A stretch of DNA of 64,000 nt from the NCBI RefSeq assembly GCF_011045835.1, contig NZ_CP047349.1, positions 2,418,001 through 2,482,000 on the forward strand, written 5' to 3'. Below the pieces are notes generated by a model. It saw nothing but the letters and a program-made list of their open reading frames with translations, had not been told where the DNA came from and did not search any database. Shown one piece after another: positions 37,064-48,994 of this stretch. The DNA is from Proteus terrae subsp. cibarius. Lineage in GTDB: Bacteria; Pseudomonadota; Gammaproteobacteria; Enterobacterales; Enterobacteriaceae. Position 1 is the stretch's first letter, and each line of letters begins with the position of its first letter. The translations under genes and the position numbers were made by a program.

Positions 37064-38533
37064 TTAATTTACTACTGGAGCAATAATCGCAAAATTAGTT
37101 AATTCAATAAGTGGTTGTGGCCATACACCTAATGCAATAACAACAATTGCACAGATTAATGCAACAAATGTTGCCATATTTTGTGATGTTGTTGAAATAG
37201 CTGGCGTATTGTCATTGTCTGGTTTGCGCAAGAAGACAATAGCCGCAGCACGTAGGTAGTAGAATAAGCCAATCGCACTACCTAACACAACCATACCTGT
37301 TAACCACCATAAGCTTGAGCTGATACCTGCAATGATGACATACAGTTTACCAATGAAGCCTAATGTAATTGGTACACCTGCTAGTGATAACATCATCAGC
37401 GACATCACCACAGCAACCACAGGACGACGCCAGAATAATCCGCGGTAATCTTCCAGTGAATCCATTTCGCTTTCACGATAAGGACTTGAAGCTACTGCAA
37501 TAGCACCAAACGCCCCTAAGCTTGCAAACAAGTAACCCGCTAAATAAATTTCAGCTGTTTCTTGTGCTAATACAGGGCTGTATTGCAATACAATTAATGC
37601 CACTAGCAGATAACCAAGGTGCGATACTGAAGAGTAACCCAGTAAGCGCTTTACGCTCTTTTGCGTTAACGCCATGATGTTACCAAATAAGATAGAGGCA
37701 ATTGCCATAAAACCTAAGATCATTCGTAAGGTTTCACTATCCGCAGCGGGTGCTTCAAGGAATAAACGCATAACAACAGCAAAAATACCAATCTTACTTG
37801 CCGTTGCTAAGAACGCACCTGTTGGTGCTGGTGCGCCTTGGTAAACATCGGGCGTCCACAGTTGGAATGGGAATAAAGATAATTTAAAGCCAATTCCCAC
37901 TAACATCATACCTAAACCTGCGAGCACTAATGGTTTATGGATATTGCTATCACTTAAACTCTGTCCCATCGCGGTAAAGGAGAGGTTTCCTGCTTCTGCA
38001 TAGAGAAGTGCCATACCAAACAGTAAGAAAGAAGATGCTGCTGCTGAAAGCAACATATATTTAATGCCTGCTTCCAAAGAAGGGCGTTGTTGGAATGCAT
38101 AACCAATAAGACCAAACAGCGGTAATGTCAGTAATTCAATACCAATAAACATCGATGCGAAGTGGTGAGCAGATGAGAGTAAAATCCCCCCAATGACCGC
38201 AATCGCAATCAGCAAGTAAAACTCTTCTTTGTTATCTTGATAGCCTTCTAACCATGGATAAGCAAAAGCGATAGTGCCAATACCAGAAAGGATCACTAGT
38301 GCAGTAAAGAAGCTAGAGTATCCATCAACATGATAAAGCGTGGTAACGTCCACTACGCCTAATGCATTAACGTAATAGAGTGATCCTAACGCAATAATGA
38401 AACCCGTTGCTGTCAAAGTGGCAATGATGAAATGATCGCGTCGCCACGCAATGGACAGCATCACAACCACCACCGTCAATCCGACGATTAATAGCGGTAG
38501 CATTGCGATCAATTGTTCAGGAGTTATTGTCAT
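37064..38533 (-). CDS. nuoN: NADH-quinone oxidoreductase subunit N
   Basis: A 489-residue antiporter-like membrane subunit of complex I with about 14 membrane helices; it pumps protons in the membrane arm. The family motif region ([20 protein letters not shown], near residues 150-170) and the broken-helix Lys in the [14 protein letters not shown] segment (near 298-312) are visible. It is the last gene of the nuo operon, 6 bases after nuoM. A terminator lies just downstream. Confidence 0.97.
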   Translation of the reverse strand: MTITPEQLIAMLPLLIVGLTVVVVMLSIAWRRDHFIIATLTATGFIIALGSLYYVNALGVVDVTTLYHVDGYSSFFTALVILSGIGTIAFAYPWLEGYQDNKEEFYLLIAIAVIGGILLSSAHHFASMFIGIELLTLPLFGLIGYAFQQRPSLEAGIKYMLLSAAASSFLLFGMALLYAEAGNLSFTAMGQSLSDSNIHKPLVLAGLGMMLVGIGFKLSLFPFQLWTPDVYQGAPAPTGAFLATASKIGIFAVVMRLFLEAPAADSETLRMILGFMAIASILFGNIMALTQKSVKRLLGYSSVSHLGYLLVALIVLQYSPVLAQETAEIYLAGYLFASLGAFGAIAVASSPYRESEMDSLEDYRGLFWRRPVVAVVMSLMMLSLAGVPITLGFIGKLYVIIAGISSSLWWLTGMVVLGSAIGLFYYLRAAAIVFLRKPDNDNTPAISTTSQNMATFVALICAIVVIALGVWPQPLIELTNFAIIAPVVN

Positions 38534-38539
38534 GGCGAA

Positions 38540-40069
38540 TTACGGCCTTACTGTTGAAATAGAAGCGGAATACCAAGTCTGGAGATTTTCCATCGCTGAT
38601 ATTGATGTGTCTAATACTGGTTGTGGGAAGAAGCCCAAAATAGCCAGTAAAACAACCAATGTGATCAGGATAAAGAATTCTCTCAGATCCAACCCTTTAT
38701 AGGTTCTCTCAGCTGTTTTCGGTGAACCGTAGTAAGCCTGTTGCATCATCCACAGTGCGTAAACAGATGCAAAGACTAAACCAAAGACCGAAATAATCGT
38801 GATCAGCTTAAAGTTGCCATAAGTACCAAACAGGATCATAAACTCACCGACGAAGTTACCTGTTCCCGGCATACCTAAAGAGGCAACCGCAAAGAACAAT
38901 GAAAACGCCGGTAAGAAGCGGATGCTTTTCCACAATCCACCCATTTGGTTCATATCACGCGTACCTAAACGCTCATACAGCATGCCACACATGATAAACA
39001 GACCTGCTGCTGACAAACCATTAGTGATCATTTGAATAATCGCACCTTGGTAAGCCAATACAGAGCCGGCATAAATCGCAATCACGATAAAGCCCATGTG
39101 AGAAATACTACTGTAAGCCGCAAGACGTTTAATATCTGTCTGACGAAATGCCAGTAATGCTGCATAGAATACGGTAATTAAACCTAACCACATCGCCACA
39201 GGAGCTAATAACGCTGACGCTTCTGGGAAGAGCGGTAAGTTAAAACGTAATAGACCGTAAGCCGCTGTTTTTAGCAAAATACCTGATAAGTCAACAGAGC
39301 CTGCTGTTGGTGCTTCTGCGTGAGCATCCGCTAACCAACCATGTACAGGAACAATTGGCATTTTCACTGCAAATGCAGCAAAGAAACCTAACATCAGGAT
39401 AAATTGTAGTTCAGAGCTTAAAACAGTATGTGCTTGTAATAAGGTATCGTAGTTAAACGTCCAAATACCTGTTTCGCGGTAGAAAGCCACCGCAAGACCG
39501 ATAATGGCCAGCAACATTAACAGGCCACTTGCCTGTGTATAGATAAAGAATTTTGTTGCCGCACTAACATGTTTTTTATCGCTACTTCCTTTGTGTCCCC
39601 ATAAAGAAATCAGGAAATACATTGGGATCAACATCATTTCCCAAAAGAAGAAGAATAAGAACAGGTCAGTTGCTAAAAATACCCCCATCACACCTGCTAA
39701 GATCCACAGCAGATTAAAATGGAAAGCACCTTGTGATGGCTGATTTTCACTCCACGATGAAAGTACCGCTAAGATACCTAAAATCGCGGTTAATACCGTC
39801 ATCAGTAATGACATACCATCAAGTGCAAATTGGATATTAATCCCTAAAGCAGGGATCCACGGCACAAAGTAATACTCTGTCCAGCGTGGCGCTCCATCAG
39901 CACTAAGTAGTTGATAATCGCCCTGCAACCAAAGTTGCACAGAAATAACGAGTGTTAATCCCATCGTCAGCAACGCAACCCAGCGAGGGACTTGCGAGCC
40001 GATTCGTTCAGCCTGCCAACTTAGCAGGCCACCGATGAAGGGAATAAGTATTAGCCAGGGTAATAACAT
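38540..40069 (-). CDS. nuoM: NADH-quinone oxidoreductase subunit M
   Basis: A 509-residue antiporter-like, proton-pumping membrane subunit of complex I with 14 membrane helices. The key Glu is in FFFWEMMLIPMYFLI (about residue 144). The Lys-bearing broken helix lies in AVKMPIVPVHGWLADAHAEA (about 234-253). The AYSSISHMGFIVIAI segment is typical. It lies 20 bases after nuoL and 6 before nuoN; a full-length protein. Confidence 0.97.
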   Translation of the reverse strand: MLLPWLILIPFIGGLLSWQAERIGSQVPRWVALLTMGLTLVISVQLWLQGDYQLLSADGAPRWTEYYFVPWIPALGINIQFALDGMSLLMTVLTAILGILAVLSSWSENQPSQGAFHFNLLWILAGVMGVFLATDLFLFFFFWEMMLIPMYFLISLWGHKGSSDKKHVSAATKFFIYTQASGLLMLLAIIGLAVAFYRETGIWTFNYDTLLQAHTVLSSELQFILMLGFFAAFAVKMPIVPVHGWLADAHAEAPTAGSVDLSGILLKTAAYGLLRFNLPLFPEASALLAPVAMWLGLITVFYAALLAFRQTDIKRLAAYSSISHMGFIVIAIYAGSVLAYQGAIIQMITNGLSAAGLFIMCGMLYERLGTRDMNQMGGLWKSIRFLPAFSLFFAVASLGMPGTGNFVGEFMILFGTYGNFKLITIISVFGLVFASVYALWMMQQAYYGSPKTAERTYKGLDLREFFILITLVVLLAILGFFPQPVLDTSISAMENLQTWYSASISTVRP

Positions 40070-40088
40070 GGCGCAATGTGTCCCTTAA

Positions 40089-41924
40089 TTAAACCAGAAG
40101 CAGCAGAGCGATGACCAGCACTGCACCTAAACCGAGAGAAGCCGCATACCAACGCGCTAATCCATTTTCACTGAAACTTAATCCTTTATTGGTGCCTTTA
40201 AGCAGACTACCGAATAGATTAAAGAATTGGTTAACAGGATCATTTTGGATAAGCCACGCCGCCCCTTTATAAGGTTTGACAAACAGCACTTCATACAGCG
40301 CATCGAATCCCCAAGCATGGAACCACCATGTTGAGAAGAAACGACCCGTACGAGTATTGGCAACCTTAGAAACACATTGACGCTGTTTCAGGTATAACCA
40401 TGCCGCAATGGCAACGCCTACTATCGCTACCACACCAGAAAGAACTTCTAATACATATTTACCATCGTGCGATGCATTTCCTTCAGGGAAAACAGCACCT
40501 AGCGGTTGAGTTATTAACGCACCGATAAATGTGGATAACAGTGCTAATACCGCTAATGGGAAAGTATGAGTAAACCCTTTAACTTGGTGTGCTTCGGTTT
40601 TGGTTTCACCATGGAATACGATGAAAATCAAACGGAAGGTATAAAGTGATGTAAATAACGCACCAACTAAACCTGCAAGCATTAAGTTAAAATGCCCGTT
40701 TGAATACGCACCCCATAAGATTTCATCTTTACTGAAGAACCCAGCTGTTAACAGTGGTAATGCCGCTAATGCGCCACCACCAATAAGGAAACAGGCATAA
40801 ACAAATGGGATCTTCTTACGTAACCCGCCCATCTTAAAGATATTCTGTTCGTGGTGGCAGGCGATAATCACCGAGCCTGCTGATAAGAACAGTAATGCTT
40901 TAAAGAAAGCGTGAGTCATTAAGTGGAAAATTGCCGCATCCCATGCTTGAGCGCCTAAAGCCAAGAACATATAACCAATTTGGCTCATGGTTGAATAAGC
41001 AAGAATACGTTTGATATCTGTTTGTACTAAAGCTGCAAAGCCCGCTAACACTAATGTGACTGCACCGATAATTCCGACCAATTCCAGTACTTCTGGTGCC
41101 ATTAAGAATAGTGCATTGCTACGTGCGACTAAGTACACACCCGCCGTGACCATGGTTGCGGCGTGAATTAATGCAGATACCGGTGTTGGACCTGCCATTG
41201 CATCGGCTAACCAAGTTTGTAATGGAAGCTGTGCTGATTTACCTACTGCACCGCCTAATACCATCAACATTGCCCAGTTAATGACGCTTGACCCCGTGGC
41301 TAATTGCTCAGGAGCAAGTGCTGCCATTTCACGGAAGCTCAATGTACCTAATTGGTCAAACAGGATAAACATACCGATAGCTAAGAACACATCACCGATA
41401 CGCGTTACGATAAACGCTTTCATCGCAGCTGCGCCATTAGCCGGATTGCTATAATAGAAACCAATTAACAGATAACTACATAAACCAACCCCTTCCCAAC
41501 CCATATACATCAGCATCATATTATCAGCCAGTACTAAGACGACCATACTTACGATAAATAAGTTGGTATAAGCAAAGAAACGAGAATACCCTTCTTCGCC
41601 ACGCATATACCAAGATGCATACATATGAATAAGGAAGCCAACACCAGTGATAACACCCAGCATTGTTAATGAAAGACCATCAAGAACCAGCGTAAATGGA
41701 ATATTAAAATTTCCTGCTGACATCCAGTTCCATAAAGTCAGAACATAGATTTCTTGCCCGTTAGCAAAGAAATCCATACCTGCCCAAAGTGCGACAAGAG
41801 CAGATAAACCCACAGAACCTGTACCAATCCATGCTGATACGTTTTCAGACCAACGACCACGTGAGAAAGCGAGCAATAAGAATCCCAGCAGTGGTAGCAG
41901 AATGGTTAAATAGAGTATATTCAT
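40089..41924 (-). CDS. nuoL: NADH-quinone oxidoreductase subunit L
   Basis: The 611-residue largest antiporter-like membrane subunit of complex I, with a long C-terminal lateral helix that runs along the membrane arm (about residues 510-580). The conserved Glu is in [15 protein letters not shown] (about 144), and the Lys region is in [20 protein letters not shown] (about 229-248). Its start overlaps the nuoK stop by four bases (ATGA), suggesting coupled translation. Confidence 0.97.
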   Translation of the reverse strand: MNILYLTILLPLLGFLLLAFSRGRWSENVSAWIGTGSVGLSALVALWAGMDFFANGQEIYVLTLWNWMSAGNFNIPFTLVLDGLSLTMLGVITGVGFLIHMYASWYMRGEEGYSRFFAYTNLFIVSMVVLVLADNMMLMYMGWEGVGLCSYLLIGFYYSNPANGAAAMKAFIVTRIGDVFLAIGMFILFDQLGTLSFREMAALAPEQLATGSSVINWAMLMVLGGAVGKSAQLPLQTWLADAMAGPTPVSALIHAATMVTAGVYLVARSNALFLMAPEVLELVGIIGAVTLVLAGFAALVQTDIKRILAYSTMSQIGYMFLALGAQAWDAAIFHLMTHAFFKALLFLSAGSVIIACHHEQNIFKMGGLRKKIPFVYACFLIGGGALAALPLLTAGFFSKDEILWGAYSNGHFNLMLAGLVGALFTSLYTFRLIFIVFHGETKTEAHQVKGFTHTFPLAVLALLSTFIGALITQPLGAVFPEGNASHDGKYVLEVLSGVVAIVGVAIAAWLYLKQRQCVSKVANTRTGRFFSTWWFHAWGFDALYEVLFVKPYKGAAWLIQNDPVNQFFNLFGSLLKGTNKGLSFSENGLARWYAASLGLGAVLVIALLLLV

Positions 41925-42223
41925 CCGCGCATCTCACTGACTGTATCAATATTGATATTTTGGCGATGTCTATGAAGCTGTAATAACAATGCCAGACCAA
42001 TACTTGCCTCTGCCGCTGCCAAGCTGATTGCCAGAATATACATTATCTGACCATCCGTTTGGCCCCAAAAGCTACCACCAACAACAAATGCCAGCGCAGC
42101 CGCATTAATCATAATTTCTAGTCCGATCAACATAAACAACAGGTTGCGGCGAAGTACTAAGCAGGTAAAACCTAACACAAACAGTACCGCAGCCAAGATC
42201 AAACCATGTTGAAGAGGTATCAT
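41921..42223 (-). CDS. nuoK: NADH-quinone oxidoreductase subunit K
   Basis: A 100-residue small membrane subunit with three membrane helices. The two conserved membrane Glu residues of the proton path are in [12 protein letters not shown] (Glu36) and [12 protein letters not shown] (Glu72). It overlaps nuoJ and nuoL by four bases each, as usual in this operon. Confidence 0.97.
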   Translation of the reverse strand: MIPLQHGLILAAVLFVLGFTCLVLRRNLLFMLIGLEIMINAAALAFVVGGSFWGQTDGQIMYILAISLAAAEASIGLALLLQLHRHRQNINIDTVSEMRG

Positions 42224-42753
42224 TTTTGCTCCCCTGCGTTTTCGTTTTCGACGAGATCGTCATGGCTCTGATCACGACCAATGTGATAAGCAACTATTAG
42301 TCCAGACAACAGAAGAACAGATGCTAACTCAACAGCCAGAATATAAGGTCCAAATAAGCTAATACCGACCTCTTTCGCGCCAATCACTTCTCCAGCAATT
42401 TCGCCGTGAGTGACACTACTAATTGCATAAATAAGCACGACTAATAGCATCAGAGATAAAAGTGCAGGACCAATCCAAAACTTCGGTTGTAGCCATTTTT
42501 TCTCTTGATCAACGACGGATTTACCTAAATTGAGCATCATCACCACGAAAACGAACAACACCATAATGGCGCCAGCGTAAACGATGATTTCTAATGCACC
42601 AGCAAAATAGGCACCTAACGAGAAGAAAACCACAGAGAGCGCAATCAATGAAATCACTAAGTACAGCAGTGCGTGTACTGGATTGGTATGAGTGATAACT
42701 CTCAATGTTGCAAGGATGGCAATCAGCCCCGCGATGTAAAATGCAAATTCCAT
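42220..42753 (-). CDS. nuoJ: NADH-quinone oxidoreductase subunit J
   Basis: A 177-residue membrane subunit with five helices. The conserved pi-bulge helix [23 protein letters not shown] segment lies at about residues 56-74, and the C-terminal tail is polar. It lies 12 bases after nuoI and overlaps nuoK by four bases. Confidence 0.96.
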   Translation of the reverse strand: MEFAFYIAGLIAILATLRVITHTNPVHALLYLVISLIALSVVFFSLGAYFAGALEIIVYAGAIMVLFVFVVMMLNLGKSVVDQEKKWLQPKFWIGPALLSLMLLVVLIYAISSVTHGEIAGEVIGAKEVGISLFGPYILAVELASVLLLSGLIVAYHIGRDQSHDDLVENENAGEQK

Positions 42754-42765
42754 GAATATCGCTCC

Positions 42766-43308
42766 TTACGGTAACAGGCTTTTGACATCGATAGGTTTAG
42801 CTTCATCATCCGCATCACCTTTGTCTTTGCCGTTAATCGCCATACCTGTTTTACGGTAAAAGTTATATTCAGGATATTTGCCGGGCCCAGAAATTAACAG
42901 ATCGTCTTTTTCATAAACCAGATCCTGACGCTTAAACTCACCCATTTCGAAATCAGGCGTTAATTGCAGTGCCGTTGTTGGACAAGCTTCTTCACATAAA
43001 CCGCAGAAGATACAACGAGAAAAGTTGATACGGAAAAACTCCGGATACCAACGACCATCTTCATGTTCTGCTTTCTGTAATGAAATACAGCCAACTGGAC
43101 AAACTGCTGCACACAAGTTACAAGCAACACAGCGCTCTTCACCATCGGGATCACGCGTCAACACAATACGTCCACGATAACGTGGTGCAACATTGACAGG
43201 TTCTTCCGGGTACATCTGTGTTTCACGTTTGGCGAAGGCATGTAAGCCAATCATCCAAATGCTTCGTACCTGGGTGCCGAAACCAGTCAATAACTCTTTT
43301 AAAGTCAT
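42766..43308 (-). CDS. nuoI: NADH-quinone oxidoreductase subunit I
   Basis: A 180-residue iron-sulfur subunit linking the peripheral arm to the membrane. It carries two [4Fe-4S] clusters (N6a and N6b) in [14 protein letters not shown] (about residues 60-73) and [13 protein letters not shown] (about 99-111). The N-terminal amphipathic helix attaches it to the membrane arm. It lies 14 bases after nuoH. Confidence 0.97.
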   Translation of the reverse strand: MTLKELLTGFGTQVRSIWMIGLHAFAKRETQMYPEEPVNVAPRYRGRIVLTRDPDGEERCVACNLCAAVCPVGCISLQKAEHEDGRWYPEFFRINFSRCIFCGLCEEACPTTALQLTPDFEMGEFKRQDLVYEKDDLLISGPGKYPEYNFYRKTGMAINGKDKGDADDEAKPIDVKSLLP

Positions 43309-43322
43309 GGTTCAATCACCCC

Positions 43323-44300
43323 TTATTGAGCGTTGTAAAGTATCACTGCAGCAGTTACCAGCAGATTAATAAGCGTTAACGGTAAGCAGATTTTCCAACC
43401 GAAAGACATCACTTGGTCGTAACGCGGACGCGGTAACGATGCACGAATAAGAATAAACATCATCATGAAGAATCCTGTTTTCAGTGCAAACCAAACGAAT
43501 GACGGTAAGAAAGGACCTTGCCAACCACCAAAGAATAACGTCACGATAAGACCCGATACCGCAACGATCCCAATATATTCACCAACAAAGAATAAACCGA
43601 ATTTCATACCGGAATATTCAATGTGATAACCATCAGCTAGCTCTTGCTCTGCTTCTGGTTGGTCAAATGGATGACGGTGACAAACAGCAACTCCGGCTAT
43701 TGCAAACGTAATAAAACCAAAGAATTGTGGGATGATATTCCACATATTTGCTTGTGAGTTTACGATGTCAGTCAGGTTAAAAGAGCCCGCTTGTGCAACA
43801 ACACCTAAGATTGAGAGCCCTAAGAACACCTCATAACTTACAGTTTGTGCTGATGCACGCATTGCACCTAACAGTGAATATTTGTTATTACTTGACCAAC
43901 CTGCAAATAACACGGCATACACCGCAATACCTGCAACCATCAAGAAGAACAAAATACCAATGTTTAAGTCAGCAACAACCCATGTTGAGCTAACAGGTAC
44001 AATTGCAAATGACAGCAGTAAAGATGAAAACGCAATCACTGGCGCAATGGTGAAGATAAAGCGATCAGCAAATTTCGGGATCCAGTCCTCTTTAAAGAAC
44101 ATTTTGATCATATCCGCAATTAACTGTGCTGAACCTGCATAACCTACACGGTTAGGCCCATAACGGTTTTGGAATAAGCCCAGTAAACGGCGTTCCCCCA
44201 TACTCATAAAAGCACCACAAGTGACCACAACAAGCAAGATCACGACGGCTTTTAAAACAGTGAGTAAAATCTCTGTAACTTCAGGAGATAACCAGCTCAT
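43323..44300 (-). CDS. nuoH: NADH-quinone oxidoreductase subunit H
   Basis: A 325-residue membrane subunit with eight helices that forms the quinone entry channel with NuoB and NuoD. The conserved [19 protein letters not shown] segment (about residues 37-55) and the acidic loop [24 protein letters not shown] motif (about 213-232) are present. The ATG overlaps the nuoG stop by one base. Confidence 0.97.
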   Translation of the reverse strand: MSWLSPEVTEILLTVLKAVVILLVVVTCGAFMSMGERRLLGLFQNRYGPNRVGYAGSAQLIADMIKMFFKEDWIPKFADRFIFTIAPVIAFSSLLLSFAIVPVSSTWVVADLNIGILFFLMVAGIAVYAVLFAGWSSNNKYSLLGAMRASAQTVSYEVFLGLSILGVVAQAGSFNLTDIVNSQANMWNIIPQFFGFITFAIAGVAVCHRHPFDQPEAEQELADGYHIEYSGMKFGLFFVGEYIGIVAVSGLIVTLFFGGWQGPFLPSFVWFALKTGFFMMMFILIRASLPRPRYDQVMSFGWKICLPLTLINLLVTAAVILYNAQ

Positions 44301-47023
44301 TATGCAATACCCCGCAGTTGACGAACCGATACACCCACCAGCGATGGAGAAATACCTGCCATACCTAACGGCAAGCCAATTTGACCTTGAGTTAGGTGAG
44401 CACTGATTTTCACAGGTAAGGTGAATTCACGGCCTTCGTAAGTAAACATCGCTTGCTGACCTTGAGTTAATGCTAATGCCTGTGCATCAGATTCACTCAA
44501 TGTTAAATAAGCCGTTTCCATACGAGATTGGATAACTTCAGCGCGTTGTGATAACTCTTCACTACCAAATAAACGGTAGCAAGGTGCGACAGTCCATTGA
44601 TTTTTCTGTGCATTAAATGGCGCAGGAATATCAGTGAAATAGCCAAGTGTATTATCACCACATTCGATTAAGCGCACACCCGGATCGCCAAAGCGTAAGC
44701 TGCCACCCACTTCTGCTTGGAATTTATTCCATGCTTGAGGTGAGTTCCAACCCGGAGCCCATGCAAATGGAATTTGCTGACGAGGTGCTGTTGGGCTGTT
44801 ATTACCTTCCATTGAAAACGCAAATGGAGTGTCGATATCTTTTGGTTGACGCTGTTCATGAACAGACACATTTGCCAACATAGAAGTACGACCGCTATAA
44901 CGATGCGGTTCACGAGCCAATTTCTGTCCACGAATACGGAATGAGGCATTCGGAGCAGCATCAACAATGCCTGCAAACTGAGGAAGGCTGGTTGCACAAT
45001 GCTCGATAACACTGTCCAACTGTGTCCAATCCAACGTTCTTTCATGCCATTGTGAATCAACCGCACTCAACCAACGCCAGCTTTCATGCATCACCACTTC
45101 TTTGTTATAGAAAGAAGGTTCGAAAACTTGGAAGTAGCGTTGTGCTCTGCCCTCTTGACTCACCATTGTTCCATCGCTTTCAGCGAATGAAGAAGCTGGG
45201 AGAACAATATGTGCTTTCGCCATAATGTCTGTTTGCTGGTGGTCGATAACAATAACGTTATCAACTTTCGCAATCGCATCATCAATCACGTCTGCATCGT
45301 AATGGCGATATAAATCGTTTTCCATTACCACAACGGTGTTAACTTGACCACTACGCATCATTTTTAATGCATCATCAAGTGGTTGTGCATTCATCATGGC
45401 AAGCCCCATGCTGTTTGCATCATCAGCAACGAAAGAAAGCCCCACTTCATTACCTTTTGCTTTTAATGCAAACGCAATGTTAGCAGCTGCTTTGATAACG
45501 TCTTCGCTACCTGCATGACTACCACTGATAATTAATGGTTTCTTCGCTTGAGAAAGTGCTTGAACAATCATCTCAATATGTTTATTCAGCGCTTCATCAA
45601 TGCCATCAACTGCGGGTGCTTCACCGTTAATGTTATTGGCAATCGCAAAACCTAAACGCGCTTGATCAACAACCGGTGCGCGGTAACTCCATGCAGCAAC
45701 ATCATCAAGGCGAGTTTCATCAACATGAGTGACAAACAGAGGATATTTCGCACGTTGCCCGATATTCATAATCGCAGCAATTTGCCAGTCAGCTACTTTT
45801 TGAGCTGCTGCCATTTCACGTGCTTTACCTTTCACTGCTTGACGTACAGACAATGCCATACGAGCACCGGTTTGTGTTAAATCTTCACCTAACACTAAAA
45901 CAGCATCGTAATCTTCAATTTCACGCAGAGATGGGGTATGAACGCCACCTTTTTGTAAAATATCTAACATTAAAGTCAGTCGTTTTTGCTCTGATGCAGA
46001 GATACCGCTATAGAAGTTTTCAGCACCAACAACTTCACGTAATGCAAAGTTACTTTCAATGCTTGCACGCGGAGAACCAATACCCACGATACGCTGACTT
46101 TTCTTCAGCATATCCGCAGCGGCTTGAGTTGCTTGAACAGCGTTAATTTCTAACCAGTTACTACCTAAACGTTTTTTAGGCTGACGAGGTCTGCTTGCTA
46201 AATTCACATAGCCATAGCCAAAGCGACCACGGTCACAAAGGAAATAGCGGTTTACAGTCCCGTTATAACGGTTTTCAATACGACGCAATTCACCATAGCG
46301 TTCACCTGGGCTGGTGTTACAACCCATGCTACAACCTTGGCAAATGCTTGGTGCAAACTGCATATCCCACTTACGGTTATAACGTGATGAGTGAGTTTTA
46401 TCAGTGAACACACCTGTCGGACAAATTTCAACCAAGTTACCCGAGAATTCGCTCTCTAATGTGCCATCTTCAACGCGTCCAAAGAATACGTTGTTATGTG
46501 CACCAAAGACGCCCAGATCAGTACCATCGGCATAGTCTTTGTAGTAACGAACACAGCGGTAACAAGCAATACAACGGTTCATTTCATGAGAAATAAACGG
46601 TCCCAGATCTTGGTTTCTATGTGTACGCTTCGTAAAGCGATAACGACGCATAGTATGACCTGTCATTACCGTCATATCTTGAAGGTGACAGTTACCGCCT
46701 TCTTCACAAACTGGACAGTCATGAGGATGGTTTGTCATATACCATTCAACAACGCTTTCACGAAATTTCTTCGCTTCTTCGTCGTCAATAGAGATAAACG
46801 TGCCATCAGTCGCCGGTGTCATACAAGACATCACTAAACGACCGCGGGTATCCTCAGCATTTTGATACTGCTTCACCGCACACTGGCGGCAAGCGCCAAC
46901 GCTTCCCAGCGCTGGGTGCCAGCAAAAATAAGGAATATCTAAGCCTAAATTAAGACAGGCTTCTAACAGGTTATCAGCCCCGTTAACTTCATATTCTTTG
47001 CCGTCTACATGAATCGTAGCCAT
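44300..47023 (-). CDS. nuoG: NADH-quinone oxidoreductase subunit G
   Basis: The largest peripheral subunit, about 907 residues from the start [14 protein letters not shown] (47023). The open frame extends to a TTG at 47041 and includes another ATG at 47032, but GGGAAG is best spaced for 47023, and E. coli NuoG begins at the same point. It carries the N1b [2Fe-2S] ligands ([15 protein letters not shown]), N5 ([16 protein letters not shown]), N4 (CIACYRC...ICPTG) and the extra N7 cluster (CQGCSMGC), followed by a molybdopterin-like domain without the cofactor. It lies 62 bases after nuoF and overlaps nuoH by one base. Confidence 0.96.
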   Translation of the reverse strand: MATIHVDGKEYEVNGADNLLEACLNLGLDIPYFCWHPALGSVGACRQCAVKQYQNAEDTRGRLVMSCMTPATDGTFISIDDEEAKKFRESVVEWYMTNHPHDCPVCEEGGNCHLQDMTVMTGHTMRRYRFTKRTHRNQDLGPFISHEMNRCIACYRCVRYYKDYADGTDLGVFGAHNNVFFGRVEDGTLESEFSGNLVEICPTGVFTDKTHSSRYNRKWDMQFAPSICQGCSMGCNTSPGERYGELRRIENRYNGTVNRYFLCDRGRFGYGYVNLASRPRQPKKRLGSNWLEINAVQATQAAADMLKKSQRIVGIGSPRASIESNFALREVVGAENFYSGISASEQKRLTLMLDILQKGGVHTPSLREIEDYDAVLVLGEDLTQTGARMALSVRQAVKGKAREMAAAQKVADWQIAAIMNIGQRAKYPLFVTHVDETRLDDVAAWSYRAPVVDQARLGFAIANNINGEAPAVDGIDEALNKHIEMIVQALSQAKKPLIISGSHAGSEDVIKAAANIAFALKAKGNEVGLSFVADDANSMGLAMMNAQPLDDALKMMRSGQVNTVVVMENDLYRHYDADVIDDAIAKVDNVIVIDHQQTDIMAKAHIVLPASSFAESDGTMVSQEGRAQRYFQVFEPSFYNKEVVMHESWRWLSAVDSQWHERTLDWTQLDSVIEHCATSLPQFAGIVDAAPNASFRIRGQKLAREPHRYSGRTSMLANVSVHEQRQPKDIDTPFAFSMEGNNSPTAPRQQIPFAWAPGWNSPQAWNKFQAEVGGSLRFGDPGVRLIECGDNTLGYFTDIPAPFNAQKNQWTVAPCYRLFGSEELSQRAEVIQSRMETAYLTLSESDAQALALTQGQQAMFTYEGREFTLPVKISAHLTQGQIGLPLGMAGISPSLVGVSVRQLRGIA

Positions 47024-47085
47024 AGTCAGCATGCTTCCCAAAGGCCTGCACAGCAGGCGTTAAACCTAGAATGTGTCGTGAAAAA

Positions 47086-48450
47086 TTACCAGCGGCTTTT
47101 CAGCAAGTTAGGCTGAATACCTCTGATCAAATTGGCATTGGTATAATCTTCTTGAATAATGCCAGCCTCAAATTCTTCACGGAAATATTTAATGGCGCTT
47201 TGTAAAGGTTCTACTGCACCCGGTGCGTGAGCACAGAATGTGTGTCCCGGACTTAAAGAACGACATAAATGCTCAAGTGTTTCGATATCACCAGGGCGAC
47301 CTTTACCGTTTTCTATCGCACGTAAGATTTCGACACTCCATGGCAAGCCATCACGACAAGGTGTACACCAGCCACAAGATTCACGAGCAAAGAACTCTTC
47401 TAAATTACGGGTTAATGAAACCATATTGATTTCATTATCTACCGCCATCGCAAGTGCTGTACCTAAACGGCTACCTGCTTTTGCAATCGTGCCAAAATCC
47501 ATTGGGAGATCGAGGTGATCTTCCGTTAAGAAGTCAGTACCTGCGCCCCCCGGTTGCCATGCTTTCAGCTTAAGACCATCACGCATACCGCCTGCGTAAT
47601 CTTCAAGGATCTCACGCGCTGTTGTACCAAATGGTAATTCCCATAAGCCCGGAAATTTCACGCGACCCGAGAATCCCATTAATTTAGTACCTGCATCTGG
47701 GCTTTTGCCTTCACTTAAACCGATATACCAATCTTTGCCGTGTTCAATAATCGCAGGCACGTTACACAATGTTTCAACGTTATTGACACAAGTTGGTTTA
47801 CCCCATACCCCTGATGTTGCAGGGAATGGCGGTTTAGAGCGCGGGTTAGCACGACGACCTTCTAATGAGTTGATTAATGCTGTTTCTTCACCACAGATGT
47901 AACGACCTGCACCAGTGTGAACAAATAGCTCAAAATCAATCCCGGAACCAAAGATGTTTTTACCAAGAAAGCCTGCTGCTTTTGCTTCCTCGATGGCATG
48001 GCGTAAATTCTTAGCCGCTTCGATATATTCACCACGAAGGAAAATATAACCACGGTAAGCTTTTAGTGCGTGAGCGCCGATAATCATCCCTTCAATTAAC
48101 AGATGTGGAAGTTCTTCCATTAAGAGGCGGTCTTTATAAGTACCCGGCTCCATTTCATCTGCGTTACAAAGGATGTAACGGATATTCATGCTTTCATCTT
48201 TTGGCATCAGGCTCCATTTCAAGCCTGTTGAGAATCCAGCACCACCACGACCTTTTAGACCAGCATCTTTAACTTCAGTGGTCACTTCCGTCGGTGACAT
48301 ACCTTTTAATGCTTTTTCTGCCGCTTTATAACCGTTTGTAGCACGGTATTCATCCAGCCATACAGGCTGACGATCATCACGTAAGCGCCACGTTAGCGGG
48401 TGCGTTTCTGCGCTACGAATAATCGGTTTTGCTCCTGAAATTGCTGTCAT
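47086..48450 (-). CDS. nuoF: NADH-quinone oxidoreductase subunit F
   Basis: The 454-residue NADH-oxidising subunit. It binds NADH and FMN through [13 protein letters not shown] (about residues 67-79) and the [19 protein letters not shown] motif (about 176-194). It carries the N3 [4Fe-4S] cluster in [12 protein letters not shown] (about 356-367) with the fourth Cys in [10 protein letters not shown] near 402. The start overlaps the nuoE stop by four bases. Confidence 0.97.
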   Translation of the reverse strand: MTAISGAKPIIRSAETHPLTWRLRDDRQPVWLDEYRATNGYKAAEKALKGMSPTEVTTEVKDAGLKGRGGAGFSTGLKWSLMPKDESMNIRYILCNADEMEPGTYKDRLLMEELPHLLIEGMIIGAHALKAYRGYIFLRGEYIEAAKNLRHAIEEAKAAGFLGKNIFGSGIDFELFVHTGAGRYICGEETALINSLEGRRANPRSKPPFPATSGVWGKPTCVNNVETLCNVPAIIEHGKDWYIGLSEGKSPDAGTKLMGFSGRVKFPGLWELPFGTTAREILEDYAGGMRDGLKLKAWQPGGAGTDFLTEDHLDLPMDFGTIAKAGSRLGTALAMAVDNEINMVSLTRNLEEFFARESCGWCTPCRDGLPWSVEILRAIENGKGRPGDIETLEHLCRSLSPGHTFCAHAPGAVEPLQSAIKYFREEFEAGIIQEDYTNANLIRGIQPNLLKSRW

Positions 48451-48992
48451 GGATACTGCTCCAGTAACGTTTCAATCTCTTCAGGTTTAACAAAGCTGTG
48501 AGTATCGTCATCTACCATCATGGTAGGACCTTTATCACAATTACCTAAACAGCAGGTTGGCAGTAACGTAAAGCGACCATCTGGTGTAGTTTGACCAGGA
48601 ATGATATTAAGATGCTTTTCAATCGCTGCCTGAATGCCTTGATAACCTGTAATATGACAAACCACGCTGTCACAAAAACGAATAATGTGACGGCCAACGG
48701 GTTGACGGAAAATTTGGCTATAGAACGTAGCAACGCCTTCAACATCGCTTGCAGGGATCCCAAGAACATCCGCAATTGCATAAATTGCGCCGTCTTCAAC
48801 CCAACCGCGGTTCTTTTGCACAATTTTCAGTGCTTCAATAGAGGCAGCACGCGGATCTTCATAGTGATGTTTTTCTTGTTCAATTTCAGCACGTTCTTCT
48901 TCAGTTAAAACAAACGTTGCTTTCTTTGAATGCGTAACATCAACGATTTCGATCTGCACTGCATCATCTTTTTGGTTTAATTCATTTTGCAT
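48447..48992 (-). CDS. nuoE: NADH-quinone oxidoreductase subunit E
   Basis: A 181-residue subunit with the N1a [2Fe-2S] cluster held by [10 protein letters not shown] (about residues 107-112 for the first two Cys) and [10 protein letters not shown] (about 147-152). The N-terminus has a Glu/Lys-rich extension ([13 protein letters not shown]) that makes it about 15 residues longer than the E. coli protein. It lies 2 bases after nuoCD and overlaps nuoF. Confidence 0.96.
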   Translation of the reverse strand: MQNELNQKDDAVQIEIVDVTHSKKATFVLTEEERAEIEQEKHHYEDPRAASIEALKIVQKNRGWVEDGAIYAIADVLGIPASDVEGVATFYSQIFRQPVGRHIIRFCDSVVCHITGYQGIQAAIEKHLNIIPGQTTPDGRFTLLPTCCLGNCDKGPTMMVDDDTHSFVKPEEIETLLEQYP

Positions 48993-48994
48993 GA

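Noticed and set aside
44647..46837. Several open frames opposite nuoG
   Set aside because: They are reverse-frame shadows of nuoG, a consequence of codon use, with no start signals.
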